Source of the DNA: Bacillota bacterium | Lineage (GTDB): Bacteria; Bacillota; Clostridia; Christensenellales; Aristaeellaceae | Assembly: GCA_023395615.1 (NCBI GenBank) | Contig: JAEWYP010000019.1 | Location: 124,001 to 188,000 of the forward strand | Direction: 5' to 3' | DNA length: 64,000 bases | In this document: piece by piece, positions 48,035-57,210 of the stretch | How positions within the stretch are numbered: position 1 is the first letter of the stretch | How the letters are laid out: every line of letters starts with the position of its first letter | Translations under genes and position numbers: made by a program | The notes under the pieces: model-generated | Told to the model about the DNA's origin: nothing | The model's input: the letters and a program-made list of their open reading frames with translations, nothing else | The model's database searches: none

Positions 48035-50304
48035 GAATCGACCAGCTCCTTTAATATCCGCCGTGCGTTTGCCTTGCCTCCGGCGCCAACCTCCGCCTCC
48101 GGTCCGACACAGCTTGGGCAGCCGTTCTCACAGGGACATTCATCCAGCACGTTCAGAGCATGTTCCAGCAACAGTTCCTGCATTTCATAAGCTTTTTCGC
48201 TCAACCCCACGCCGCCCGGGTACTGGTCGTACAGGAACAGGGTGGGCAGATCGGTTTCGGGGGCCTTGACCTGATAGATCACTTTAATGTCCCGCGGAGC
48301 GCACATCAGATAAATCGGCGCAACGATGCAGAGCAGATTGGCAATGCCGACCATGGCTCCCTGCAAATCGTCGTTTGAATAGTGCTCCGAAATCGGCTTA
48401 GGCAGTGTCCACCACATGCCTACAGTATGCATGTCGGTTTCCGGTACGCGAACGGGGCCGAAGCCCAGATTCTCGTGAGTGTCCAGCTTCATCTTTTTAA
48501 AGATTTTCACAATGGTGGTAATTTTCAGCTCACCCAATGTAACGCCCACATTGTTTGGCAGCTCTTTTTGTTTCAGTTCGTCCAGTACGCCGAGGCTTAC
48601 GTTCAGATCCGCGTCGGTATAGTAATCCACATCTACCGCGCGCAGAAATGCCTTACACGTATCAAAATCAAGCTTTTCCACCTGATACTGCCGTGCCTCG
48701 TGCATATAAATCGCATTCTCGTGCAGAAGCATCGGCACGGTATACCGGTCCATTTCCCCGATCACGCGGTGATGAGCTGGGTTGGTGATGTCGATGATGA
48801 TAAAGTTTTCCGAAGAGGCAGAACGGAGGCTGATTTCGCTGGCGGGAAAATCTTCCGCCGACCAATGGTATTTGCCGCCGATATGTCGCAGGATGCCGCT
48901 TTCCGACAGATAATCCAGAAATTGCGCCGTGTCCTTCACATTGCCGAATGCTTCGCCGTCTTCAAAAGGCAGTTCGTATGCGGCGCACTTGATATGAGAC
49001 AACAGAATATACAGGTTATCCGGGTGCAGCAGGGCATTTTCCGGGGACTGTGTGAGAAAATATTCCGGATGGTTAACGATATACTGGTCAATCGGCGCGG
49101 AAGAAGCCACCAGCACCGTAAGGGCCGTATCTTTTCGCCTGCCCGCGCGCCCCGCCTGCTGCCAGGTGCTGGCGATGGTGCCGGGATAACCGCAAAGCAC
49201 GCACGCGGTCAGAGAACCGATATCGATACCCAGTTCCAGTGCGTTGGTTGAAACGACCATATCAATCTCACCGGCGCGTAGACCTTGTTCAATCGCGCGT
49301 CGTTCGCTGGGGAGGTAGCCGCCGCGATAACCGCGAACCCGACCGGAAAAGCCATACGGATCGCGTGCCTGTTCTTTCATATATCGCGTAAGTACTTCTA
49401 CCTGAATACGGCTTCTGGCGAAAACAATGGTCGGTATGCCATTAGCCAGCAGCTTACTGGCAATATCGCGCGTTTCGTTGACTGCGCCGCGGCGAATGCC
49501 CAACTGCCGGTTAATCACCGGCGGGTTGTAGAAAACGAAATTACGCTCGCCCATCGGCGCGCCGTTATTATCGATCGTAAGGATTTCCCGACCGGTCAGG
49601 ATGTGTGCCAGCTCCTGCGGATTGGCGATGGTCGCGCTGCATAGAATGAAACGGGGGTGGCTGCCGTAAAATGCGCAGAGGCGCAACAACCGCCGCAAAA
49701 CGTTAGCAAGGTTACTGCCGAACACGCCACGGTAGGTATGAATCTCGTCAATTACGATATATTGCAGATTCTCAAAGAGCTTCACCCATTTGGTATGGTT
49801 GGGCAGAACGTTGCTGTGCAGCATATCCGGATTTGTCACCACAATATGCCCAGCCTGCCGGATGGCCTTGCGGGCCGCGCCCTGGGTATCGCCATCGTAC
49901 GTATAGGCTTTGATATCCACACCCAAGGCTTCCACAAGCTCGTACAGCTCACTGGCCTGATCGGCGGACAACGCCTTGGTGGGGAACAGATACAGCGCCC
50001 GCGCATCCGGGTTTTTTAGGATAGCGGAAATCACAGGCAGGTTATAGCACATGGTTTTTCCGCTGGCCGTGGGGGTGACGACGACAAAATCTTTCCCCTC
50101 GGAAGCCGCGGCAAAGCTGGCCGCCTGATGGGTATACAGCCGATGGATGCCGCGATTGCGCAGCACAGCTTGAATCCGCGGGTCCAGATTATCGGGGAAA
50201 TCGACATACCGCCCTTCTGCGGCGGGCAGCGTTTTCCATGCTGTCACGTTCTCCATAAAGGCTGGGTCGGCTTTCAGGCTGGAAATCAGCTGGTCTACGT
50301 TCAC
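48022..50304 (-). CDS. mrfA: MrfA/YprA-type DEAD/DEAH-box helicase
   Basis: A 760-residue superfamily-2 helicase. Walker A is TPTASGKTMCYNLP, motif II IDEIH, motif III SAT, and motif VI QQAGRAGRR. The C-terminal DUF1998/MZB region has CPCENGCPSCVG, a four-Cys zinc site. In Bacillus subtilis MrfA unwinds DNA with MrfB during mitomycin C repair. The start is a GTG at 50304 with GGAGGG 6 bases before it. Last residues overlap the start of mrfB. It has no own promoter that I can see and begins 61 bases after the clpC stop, so it may be read through from the ctsR operon. Confidence 0.92.
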   Translation of the reverse strand: MNVDQLISSLKADPAFMENVTAWKTLPAAEGRYVDFPDNLDPRIQAVLRNRGIHRLYTHQAASFAAASEGKDFVVVTPTASGKTMCYNLPVISAILKNPDARALYLFPTKALSADQASELYELVEALGVDIKAYTYDGDTQGAARKAIRQAGHIVVTNPDMLHSNVLPNHTKWVKLFENLQYIVIDEIHTYRGVFGSNLANVLRRLLRLCAFYGSHPRFILCSATIANPQELAHILTGREILTIDNNGAPMGERNFVFYNPPVINRQLGIRRGAVNETRDIASKLLANGIPTIVFARSRIQVEVLTRYMKEQARDPYGFSGRVRGYRGGYLPSERRAIEQGLRAGEIDMVVSTNALELGIDIGSLTACVLCGYPGTIASTWQQAGRAGRRKDTALTVLVASSAPIDQYIVNHPEYFLTQSPENALLHPDNLYILLSHIKCAAYELPFEDGEAFGNVKDTAQFLDYLSESGILRHIGGKYHWSAEDFPASEISLRSASSENFIIIDITNPAHHRVIGEMDRYTVPMLLHENAIYMHEARQYQVEKLDFDTCKAFLRAVDVDYYTDADLNVSLGVLDELKQKELPNNVGVTLGELKITTIVKIFKKMKLDTHENLGFGPVRVPETDMHTVGMWWTLPKPISEHYSNDDLQGAMVGIANLLCIVAPIYLMCAPRDIKVIYQVKAPETDLPTLFLYDQYPGGVGLSEKAYEMQELLLEHALNVLDECPCENGCPSCVGPEAEVGAGGKANARRILKELVDSCRA

Positions 50305-50321
50305 GGTTTTCCCTCCATCAT

Positions 50322-50354
50322 CGCCGAAAGCCGCGACAAGCGCGGCTTTCGGCG
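50322..50354. repeat. Perfect GC-rich hairpin between clpC and mrfA
   Basis: CGCCGAAAGCCGCG (50322-50335) and its exact complement (50341-50354) with a 5-base loop. No T run follows on either strand, so it may slow, stabilise or process the transcript rather than end it. Confidence 0.6.
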
Positions 50355-50365
50355 GCGGGTATCTA

Positions 50366-52855
50366 TCAGTCTAGATTCGCCGGTTGCAGATTGTTTTCCT
50401 GTTTAACCAAGCCTTCTTTGGCAAATACGATCTTTCCGTCCTGTACGTTCAGGCGAACGGTATCGCCCAGTGCGATGCGGCCCGCGATGATTTCCTCGCT
50501 CAGCGCGTCTTCCACGGTGCGCTGAATGGTGCGGCGGAGGGGGCGAGCCCCGTAGTTGGGATCATATCCTTCTTTGGCCAGATACTCCACAACGTCGTCG
50601 TTGTAACGCAGGTGCATGCCGCGCTCTTCCAGCCGTCTGGTAACGCTGCTCAGCATCAAACCGGCAATCTTTTGAATATCCTGCGGTTCCAGCGCATGGA
50701 ACACAATCAGGTCGTCCACCCGGTTAATAAATTCCGGCCGGAACACATCCTTGACTTCGGCCATAATGCGTTCTTTCATGGTTTCGTAATCCCGCACGGT
50801 TTCCACGCTGCCGCCGAAACCAAGCGTACGGGAACTGGTAATGCTGTGCGCGCCCGCATTGCTGGTCATCACGATAATGGTGTTCTTAAAGTTCACCACG
50901 CGTCCGTCACTGTCGGTGAGGCGGCCGTCTTCCAGAATTTGAAGCAGGATGTTGAAAACATCCGGATGCGCCTTTTCCACCTCGTCGAAAAGTACAACGC
51001 TATAGGGCTTCTGGCGCACCTTCTGGGTCAGCTGCCCGCCTTCTTCGTACCCTACGTAGCCCGGAGGTGAACCGACCAGCCGGGAAACGCTGAATTTCTC
51101 CATGTATTCGCTCATGTCAATACGGATCACAGCGTTTTCATCAGCGAACATCGCTTCGCCCAGTGCGCGGCATAGCTCGGTTTTTCCTACGCCGGTGGGG
51201 CCAAGAAAGATGAAGGAGCCAATAGGACGTTTGGGGTCCTGCAACCCGGCGCGCGCGCGGCGAAGCGCGCGGCTTACGGCGCTGATAGCCTCGTCCTGCC
51301 CGACGACCCGCTTATGCAGAATATCTTCCATATGCAGCAGGCGCTGGCTTTCATCCTCGGTCATTTTACGTACCGGGATGCCGGTCCAACTGGCCACAAT
51401 CTGCGCGATATCCTCCTCCGTGACCACGTCGTGGGTCGCGTTCTTTTTCTGTTCCCAGGCCGCGCGTTTTTCGGAGATGAGATCACGTAGCTGATGTTCC
51501 TCGTCGCGGAGCCGCGCGGCTTTTTCAAAGTCCTGATGGGCGACCGCTTCGTCTTTCTCCATCTTCAGGGCTTTCAGGCGCTCCTCCTGCTCCTTCACGT
51601 CCGGCGGCGCGGTAAAACTGCGCAGGCGTACGCGGGAAGCGGCTTCGTCCATCAGATCGATGGCTTTGTCCGGCAGAAAACGGTCACTGATATAGCGGTC
51701 GCTGAGCGTTACAGCCGCATCCAGCGCCTCGTCTGTGATCTTTACTTTATGATGCGCCTCGTAACGGTCGCGAAGGCCTTTCAGGATGGCAAGCGCTTCT
51801 TCAGGCGTCGGTTCGCCAACCTTTACTGGCTGGAAACGACGTTCCAGCGCCGCGTCCTTCTCAATATTCTTTCGGTATTCGTCAATCGTGGTCGCGCCGA
51901 TGCACTGCAGTTCTCCACGGGCAAGGGCGGGCTTGAGGATATTGGCGGCGTCCATGCTGCCTTCCGCCTTGCCGGTGCCGATCAACGTATGGAATTCGTC
52001 AATAAACAGGATCACATTGCCCTGCTTATGCACTTCCTTGATCGTATCCTTCAGGCGCTCTTCAAACTCGCCGCGGTACTTGCTGCCGGCGATCATGCTG
52101 CCCAAATCCAGCGACAGGAGGCGTTTCCCCATTAGCGTTTCCGGTACTTTGCCGGATACGATCAATTGGGCGAGGCCTTCCGCAACAGCGCTTTTCCCAA
52201 CGCCCGGTTCGCCGATCAGCACCGGATTGTTCTTGGTGCGGCGGCTGAGAATCTGGATGATTCGTTCAATCTCATTGGCACGGCCAATCACGGGGTCCAG
52301 CTCACCATCCTGCGCGGCTTTGGTCAAATCTCTGCTGTACTTATCCAGCGCTGATTCGCCCTCCCCGGAAGAACGCTTGATTTCCGTGCCTTCCGCTTCT
52401 TCCATTCCATCCGGCTGAATGCTTTGCAGTGCTTCGGTCAGGCGATGTGCGAGGTCATCCGTATCCACGCCCATCTCACGCAGAAGGCTGACCGCCACGC
52501 CCTCGCCTTCATGGAGCAGCGCCAGCCAAAAATGCTCGGTGCCTACGAAAGCATGTTTAAACTGGCGGCTTTCCACGATGCTGCCTTCCAGAATTTTTTT
52601 ACTGCGGGGCGTCAGCTCCAGCATGCCGCTTACGGGGGCGTCGCCTTCGCCGACCAGTTCCCGTACTTTTTCAAGCACGGCGTCATAATTGATATTTTCC
52701 GGAAGCAGGTTTGCCATTACGGGTCCGGGTTCTTTAAGCAGGCCAAGCAGAATATGCTCGGTGCCTACATAATGCTGTTTTAGTGTCACGGCCGCCTGCT
52801 GCGCAAATGCGACAGCCTGCTGCGCCCGCTGGGTAAAGCGTCCAAAAATCGCCAT
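50366..52855 (-). CDS. clpC: ATP-dependent Clp protease ATPase subunit ClpC
   Basis: An 829-residue AAA+ unfoldase, the usual ClpC length. Two N-terminal repeats (about 5-145), first AAA module with GEPGVGKSA and FIDEFHTL, a middle coiled-coil region with the UVR element (KDEAVAHQDFEKAARLRDEEH, about 425-445), second module with GPTGVGKTE and LFDEVEKAHPD. It feeds proteins marked by McsB phosphoarginine to ClpP (clpP is not in the window). It follows mcsB by one base, so translation is coupled. Confidence 0.97.
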   Translation of the reverse strand: MAIFGRFTQRAQQAVAFAQQAAVTLKQHYVGTEHILLGLLKEPGPVMANLLPENINYDAVLEKVRELVGEGDAPVSGMLELTPRSKKILEGSIVESRQFKHAFVGTEHFWLALLHEGEGVAVSLLREMGVDTDDLAHRLTEALQSIQPDGMEEAEGTEIKRSSGEGESALDKYSRDLTKAAQDGELDPVIGRANEIERIIQILSRRTKNNPVLIGEPGVGKSAVAEGLAQLIVSGKVPETLMGKRLLSLDLGSMIAGSKYRGEFEERLKDTIKEVHKQGNVILFIDEFHTLIGTGKAEGSMDAANILKPALARGELQCIGATTIDEYRKNIEKDAALERRFQPVKVGEPTPEEALAILKGLRDRYEAHHKVKITDEALDAAVTLSDRYISDRFLPDKAIDLMDEAASRVRLRSFTAPPDVKEQEERLKALKMEKDEAVAHQDFEKAARLRDEEHQLRDLISEKRAAWEQKKNATHDVVTEEDIAQIVASWTGIPVRKMTEDESQRLLHMEDILHKRVVGQDEAISAVSRALRRARAGLQDPKRPIGSFIFLGPTGVGKTELCRALGEAMFADENAVIRIDMSEYMEKFSVSRLVGSPPGYVGYEEGGQLTQKVRQKPYSVVLFDEVEKAHPDVFNILLQILEDGRLTDSDGRVVNFKNTIIVMTSNAGAHSITSSRTLGFGGSVETVRDYETMKERIMAEVKDVFRPEFINRVDDLIVFHALEPQDIQKIAGLMLSSVTRRLEERGMHLRYNDDVVEYLAKEGYDPNYGARPLRRTIQRTVEDALSEEIIAGRIALGDTVRLNVQDGKIVFAKEGLVKQENNLQPANLD

Positions 52856-52856
52856 A

Positions 52857-53864
52857 TTACTCCTCCTTGGCGGAAAGCCTGTTTTGAATAATCACACATC
52901 GCGCCTGATCGGTGGATTCAAGGTTTGGGTGTGAATGCTTGAATGTTTTGGCGTGCGCATCCTGCGCAAGGGTAAGCAGATCGTCCGCGGCGGAAAGGGA
53001 AATGTTCAGAATGCCTGTTGTGATCCCCAGCCGGAGATTGCTCCAGTGTGCCATAAATTCCGCGTCGTTCATCTGCCTTGCGTAAAGAAGGGCACCATAA
53101 CTGCGCCACACGCCATCCTGCAAATCCAGCCCATCTCCGGCAGCCCGTTGGCGAAGAACATTTTCCATTTCGATCAGTTGGCGGCCTACGGCGGTTACGG
53201 CTTCGATCAATTCTTCTTCCGTGCGTCCGAGGGTTACCTGATTGCTTACCTGATAAAGATCACCCAGCGCTTCGCTGCCTTCGCCATAAATCCCACGGAT
53301 GGTCAGGCCCAACTTTGCGACGGATTGGGTAACGTTGCCCATCTGTTTACAGCGGGTGAGCATCGGCAGGTGAAGCATCAGCGACGCGCGCATGCCGGTT
53401 CCTGTGTTGGTGGGGCAGGCAGTTAAATAGCCCAGCTGATTATCGAAAGAAAAATCGCAGACCGTAGCCAGTTTCTCTTCGGCAGCAAACGCCAGCTTTG
53501 CGGCATCCGCCAGAGAAAGACCGTCCAGCATTGCCTGAATCCGCAGATGATCTTCCTCGTTGATCATAACGCTTACGTGGCGATCGTCCCGGATCAGAGC
53601 CGCGCCGACTTCACTGTGTTCCAGCAGATCACGGCTGACCAGATGCTGTTCCACCAGCGACATCTGGTCTAACTTATTCATGTCCTGAAGACGGAAAAGT
53701 GAAAACTGTTCCTCATTCACACCTCCGTCCAGCGCTTTCTGGGCTCGCTGCACGCATAAAAGAGCGTTCTCCGGCCGCTTCAGGTTGGAAAAAGGAAGGT
53801 CGTGGTAATTGCGTGCCAGCCTTACACGGCTGGAAACCACAATCTGGCTGCTATCGTACGTCAT
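52857..53864 (-). CDS. mcsB: Protein arginine kinase McsB
   Basis: A 335-residue member of the phosphagen kinase fold that phosphorylates arginines to mark proteins for ClpCP. VVSSRVRLARNYHDLPF starts the catalytic domain and LGYLTACPTNTGTGMRAS has the active-site Cys (about residue 150). In known McsB the C-terminal RDxxRA motif binds phosphoarginine and activates the kinase; here the matching place reads TDQARC, so the first Arg and last Ala are replaced. The protein is also slightly shorter than the ~350 typical. Overlaps mcsA by 4 bases. Confidence 0.94.
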   Translation of the reverse strand: MTYDSSQIVVSSRVRLARNYHDLPFSNLKRPENALLCVQRAQKALDGGVNEEQFSLFRLQDMNKLDQMSLVEQHLVSRDLLEHSEVGAALIRDDRHVSVMINEEDHLRIQAMLDGLSLADAAKLAFAAEEKLATVCDFSFDNQLGYLTACPTNTGTGMRASLMLHLPMLTRCKQMGNVTQSVAKLGLTIRGIYGEGSEALGDLYQVSNQVTLGRTEEELIEAVTAVGRQLIEMENVLRQRAAGDGLDLQDGVWRSYGALLYARQMNDAEFMAHWSNLRLGITTGILNISLSAADDLLTLAQDAHAKTFKHSHPNLESTDQARCVIIQNRLSAKEE

Positions 53865-54367
53865 TGCGGATGCACCTCTGCGTTTTGCTTTTCGGTCAGA
53901 GTATGGATTTCATCCCGCAGGGAGGCGGCCATTTCAAAGTTTTCTTCGGCAACCGCCTGATCCATCCGGGTTTTCAGTTCGGAAATGCACAGCTCAAAAG
54001 CACGTTCTTCGCGCCGGTTAGCGGGCACGCGCCCAGCGTGCTGATTGCGGCCGTGCACACGTAGAAGAAGTGGTTTAAGCTGATCGGCAAAGGCTTTATA
54101 ACATTGGGTGCAGCCAAGTTTCCCGGTACTTAAAAACTCCTCATAGGTAAGGCCGCAGGCGTCACAGCGTATGGTTTCTGCTTTCTTGGGTTCTTTGGAA
54201 AGGATGCTGGACAGCGCTGCCAGAAAACTGGACATATCGCCCTTGGCGAAGCTGGTTTCCATCTTTTCCAGACAATCCTTGCACAGATGACGCGTTGCCG
54301 CGCCGTTGCCGGACATTACGGTAATCACGACGGTGGCGGGGTTTTTGTTGCATTCTTCGCAAAGCAT
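53861..54367 (-). CDS. mcsA: McsA, zinc-binding activator of McsB
   Basis: A 168-residue protein with two zinc motifs, CEECNKNPATVVI...CKDC (about 3-32) and CDACGLTYEEFLSTGKLGCTQC (about 75-97), and a C-terminal UVR element (AVAEENFEMAASLRDEIHTL) that binds ClpC or McsB. It activates McsB kinase. The start at 54367 is 17 bases after the ctsR stop, with GAAAGGGGG before it. Confidence 0.95.
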   Translation of the reverse strand: MLCEECNKNPATVVITVMSGNGAATRHLCKDCLEKMETSFAKGDMSSFLAALSSILSKEPKKAETIRCDACGLTYEEFLSTGKLGCTQCYKAFADQLKPLLLRVHGRNQHAGRVPANRREERAFELCISELKTRMDQAVAEENFEMAASLRDEIHTLTEKQNAEVHPQ

Positions 54368-54383
54368 GGGTAAAAGCCCCCTT

Positions 54384-54863
54384 TCAGGCTTGGGAGAGCT
54401 TGCTCTTCCGGGCAACTTCCAATAACATGGATTTCAGGATTCGGGCGCGCAAGGCGTCTTTAAGCGCCATAGGAACGGGTAAGGTATAGCAGGTTTCGCA
54501 CAGGGCCGCCTTCATAATCGAGGACTCGTCGTGCGTGATAATCCCACGTTCCTCCAGTTGAGTGACCAGATGTTCCGATTCCAGCGAAGAAATCGTTTCA
54601 CCGACCCGCTCGTGCAGCAGGTAGATCAACTGTTCGCTGGTATCGTGTTCCATACGGAAAATGCGGATATAACCACCGCCTCCGCGGCGGCTTTCGATAA
54701 TGTAGCCGTGATCCGGCGTAAAACGCGTGGCAAGCACATAGTTGATCTGGGAGGGAGCACAGTTAAAATACTGTGCCAGCTCGTTTCGTTTCAGTTCCAC
54801 TTCCTGCTCGTCCTGCGTCAGCATGGTTTTGATAAACTGCTCAATCGCATCGCTCAGTCGCAT
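54384..54863 (-). CDS. ctsR: Class three stress repressor CtsR
   Basis: A 159-residue winged-helix repressor of clp genes. The DNA-binding part is LAQYFNCAPSQINYVLATRFT, the wing RRGGGGYIRI includes the Gly-rich thermosensor loop, and the C-terminal domain forms the dimer. It is released by heat and arginine phosphorylation/ClpCP. The start at 54863 follows GGAAGGAGG. First gene of ctsR-mcsA-mcsB-clpC, with its own operator at 54889-54904. Confidence 0.96.
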   Translation of the reverse strand: MRLSDAIEQFIKTMLTQDEQEVELKRNELAQYFNCAPSQINYVLATRFTPDHGYIIESRRGGGGYIRIFRMEHDTSEQLIYLLHERVGETISSLESEHLVTQLEERGIITHDESSIMKAALCETCYTLPVPMALKDALRARILKSMLLEVARKSKLSQA

Positions 54864-54888
54864 AAAAAACCTCCTTCCGCCAAAGATA

Positions 54889-54904
54889 TTGACCATCTTT
54901 GACC
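54889..54904 (-). promoter_or_regulatory. CtsR operator
   Basis: On the minus strand GGTCAAAGATGGTCAA is the heptad direct repeat (A/G)GTCAAA-NAN-(A/G)GTCAAA, changed only by the missing last base. It lies right after the -10 element of the operon promoter and would cause autorepression by CtsR. Confidence 0.95.
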
Positions 54905-54909
54905 ATTCC

Positions 54910-54938
54910 ATTCTATCACGGGTTCTTTCAAATTGCAA
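54910..54938 (-). promoter_or_regulatory. Promoter of the ctsR-mcsA-mcsB-clpC operon
   Basis: On the minus strand TTGCAA (54938-54933) and TAGAAT (54915-54910), 17-base spacer, just upstream of the CtsR box. Confidence 0.8.
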
Positions 54939-55005
54939 TGGTTCCGGCAACCTGACCATGAAAAATGCAGTCTCCCGCCGAGACGGAAAAAGGGGGAGCG
55001 TTAAA

Positions 55006-55033
55006 CCGCCGCAATCCTTGCGGACTGCGGCGG
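55006..55033 (-). terminator. Hairpin after hflC
   Basis: CCGCCGCA / TGCGGCGG stem with an inner TCC/GGA pairing, 19 bases after the hflC stop. Only a short TTTAA follows, so terminator strength is moderate. Confidence 0.55.
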
Positions 55034-55051
55034 AAAGGGTGAATGATTTTT

Positions 55052-56083
55052 TTACTGCGCCGTCGAGGGAGCATCGGTTTCGATGTACTTCAGCAGTTCG
55101 TGCCACAGTGGATGATTCTGATCCAGTACCAGTGTGGCTTTCTCGGTCAGTGAATTCTGCAAAGCCTGCAGAGAACGCCAGTAACTGTAGAATTCCTCAT
55201 CAGCCCCGTAGGCTTCGGCATAAATCCCCATAGCGTCAGCCTCCGCCTGTGCCCGTACTTCGCCAGCCTGGCTGATGCCGTCGGCTTCAATCTGAGAGGC
55301 TTCCAGATTGGCGGCGGCAACTGCCTTGCGGTAAGCCTCATCGCCTTCACTGCGCAGCTGTTGAGCAACTTTTGCGCGGTCGGCCTGCATGCGGGCATAG
55401 GTGCTTTCGATATTAGCGGTGGGCAGGATAGTGCGGTGCACCTGAATATCCTTTACTTCAATCCCGCGCGTGGCCATATCCTCGTTCACCGTCTGCAAAC
55501 CTTTGGCAAGAGCGGCGTTCAGCGCATCCTTATTGCTCACAAAATCTTCGGCGGTCATCCGGTTAATCGCCTGTACTATGACCGGATGAATCAAATTATC
55601 CAGCTGATTTTCCGCGCTGACCATGTTGCCCAGTTTCAGGCTGAACAACGCGGGATCGGCAATGTACCATTGCGCGAAGGTCTGCACATAATACTGTTTC
55701 TTTTCAGCGGTATTCACCACTTCGCTGTCGCTTACGTACGTGTACAGGCGGGAAGAGAAGGTCTCCACCTTATCCACAAAGGGCACTTTGAAGTGCAGGC
55801 CGCTTCCGATGCTGATTTTCACGTTTCCGTTGGAGGTGATCTCGTTTTGCAGCAGTTCGGCATACCGGCTGTGAAAATCGTTCTCCTGATTGAGGATAAT
55901 CCGGGTAATCACGCCAAAACGGCTGACAACGCTCTGCTCTGCCTCGCCGACCACAAACAGGCTCTGGCTTAACAACACGATTACGGCAACGAGGATCACG
56001 CCAATCAGGATGAGCCGACCCTTGTTACGTTTCAGGCTTTCCTGAAACGCGGCACTGGCGTAGTTGATGGGTTTCTCACTCAT
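55052..56083 (-). CDS. hflC: HflC-like SPFH/Band 7 protein
   Basis: A 343-residue membrane-anchored protein. One helix near residues 22-44 (GRLILIGVILVAVIVLLSQSLFVV) is followed by the SPFH domain (FVVGEAEQSVVSRFGVITR, KVPFVDKVETFSSRLYTY), a long alpha-helical part and ELLKYIETDAP at the end. HflC pairs with HflK in a membrane complex that controls FtsH proteolysis and quality control. HflKC is less common in Firmicutes than in Proteobacteria. Overlaps hflK by 4 bases (ATGA). Confidence 0.93.
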   Translation of the reverse strand: MSEKPINYASAAFQESLKRNKGRLILIGVILVAVIVLLSQSLFVVGEAEQSVVSRFGVITRIILNQENDFHSRYAELLQNEITSNGNVKISIGSGLHFKVPFVDKVETFSSRLYTYVSDSEVVNTAEKKQYYVQTFAQWYIADPALFSLKLGNMVSAENQLDNLIHPVIVQAINRMTAEDFVSNKDALNAALAKGLQTVNEDMATRGIEVKDIQVHRTILPTANIESTYARMQADRAKVAQQLRSEGDEAYRKAVAAANLEASQIEADGISQAGEVRAQAEADAMGIYAEAYGADEEFYSYWRSLQALQNSLTEKATLVLDQNHPLWHELLKYIETDAPSTAQ

Positions 56084-57060
56084 TGCGCGGCGCCCCCTTC
56101 CAGCGCGGCCGCAGCGGTGTCCACGGCAGCCTGCGTATCGTTTAGATCCAACATTTTCACAACGTTTCCGTCGCTGTCTGCAATCACGATCCGTCCGCTG
56201 TTTTTCAGAATATTCTCCAGCGTTTCAATCATCAGCCTGCGGCGGGTGATTTCCGGCGCGGCTTTATACTCCTGATAGACAGCTTTGAAAACCGCCGTAT
56301 CGCTCTTGGCCTGTGCGATTGTTTCCGCCTTGTAGGCTTGCGCCTGCGTTACTTTTTCATAAGCGCTGCCGCGAGCCTTGGGAAGAACTTCATTCTTCAC
56401 CTTTTCGGCCTCGTCGATGCGTTTGGTCTTCTCGTTCTTGGCGTTGTTCACATCTTCGTAAGCGGCGGAAACATCCGCGGGCACGGTGATGTTCTGGATT
56501 CTCACATCGTTGATCTTCACACCCATATCGTAGGTGTCGATCAAAGCCTGAAAATCCGGAAGAACCTGCTGCTCAATCTCTTCCTTGTTGAGCAGCGCGT
56601 CATCCAGCGGGCGATTCTGGATATTTCGACGAATCACAGCCTCAAAAGCAAGTTGGAGAGTTCCTTCCGGATCGTCGATATCGTAATGATATTGTTTTAC
56701 ATCCCGGATGGTATACTGATAAATCGCTTCCAGCGATACGATACTGTTATCGTTTGTCAGCATAACCCCTTCGTTGTGTTCATCCGAATACTGTGCCGCT
56801 TTACCCGCAGTACCCTGTTGCGTGGTTCGAAAACCATATTCCTTCGTATGGATGGTGGTCACGCTTTCGCTGATGATCTCCTGTACGAATGGAATTTTCC
56901 AGTATAAACCTGGTCCGTTCTGGCCGGTCACGCTGCCGAAAGTCACCACCAACGCCTGCTCGCCCTGACCTACGCGGTAAAAACTGGTTCCAAACACGAT
57001 TGCCAGTACTGCCAGCAGGGTCAGCAGAATGATTCGGGAGGTTTTAAGTCGCTTTGGCAT
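56080..57060 (-). CDS. hflK: HflK-like SPFH/Band 7 protein
   Basis: A 326-residue partner of HflC with an N-terminal helix (ILLTLLAVLAIVFGTSFYRV), SPFH domain (GEQALVVTFGSVTGQNGPGLYWKIPFV) and a C-terminal coiled coil rich in Ala/Lys (AKNEKTKRIDEAEKVKNEVLPK). The start at 57060 follows AGGAGACG. It lacks the Gly/Gln-rich N-terminal region of Proteobacterial HflK. It precedes hflC in one operon; the upstream two-component system ends about 150 bases before. Confidence 0.92.
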   Translation of the reverse strand: MPKRLKTSRIILLTLLAVLAIVFGTSFYRVGQGEQALVVTFGSVTGQNGPGLYWKIPFVQEIISESVTTIHTKEYGFRTTQQGTAGKAAQYSDEHNEGVMLTNDNSIVSLEAIYQYTIRDVKQYHYDIDDPEGTLQLAFEAVIRRNIQNRPLDDALLNKEEIEQQVLPDFQALIDTYDMGVKINDVRIQNITVPADVSAAYEDVNNAKNEKTKRIDEAEKVKNEVLPKARGSAYEKVTQAQAYKAETIAQAKSDTAVFKAVYQEYKAAPEITRRRLMIETLENILKNSGRIVIADSDGNVVKMLDLNDTQAAVDTAAAALEGGAAQ

Positions 57061-57210
57061 GGTTCGTCTCCTTCCTGATTGTGGGCGGATGCCGATGTCT
57101 GAAGCATAACACACATGATTGCACTTTACAGGCCGGTGAGATCAGATGATACCTCTGCCGGTATGAAAGCTGCGATTTACCGACTCTGGGTTACTGGCTC
57201 AAAGGCTGGT

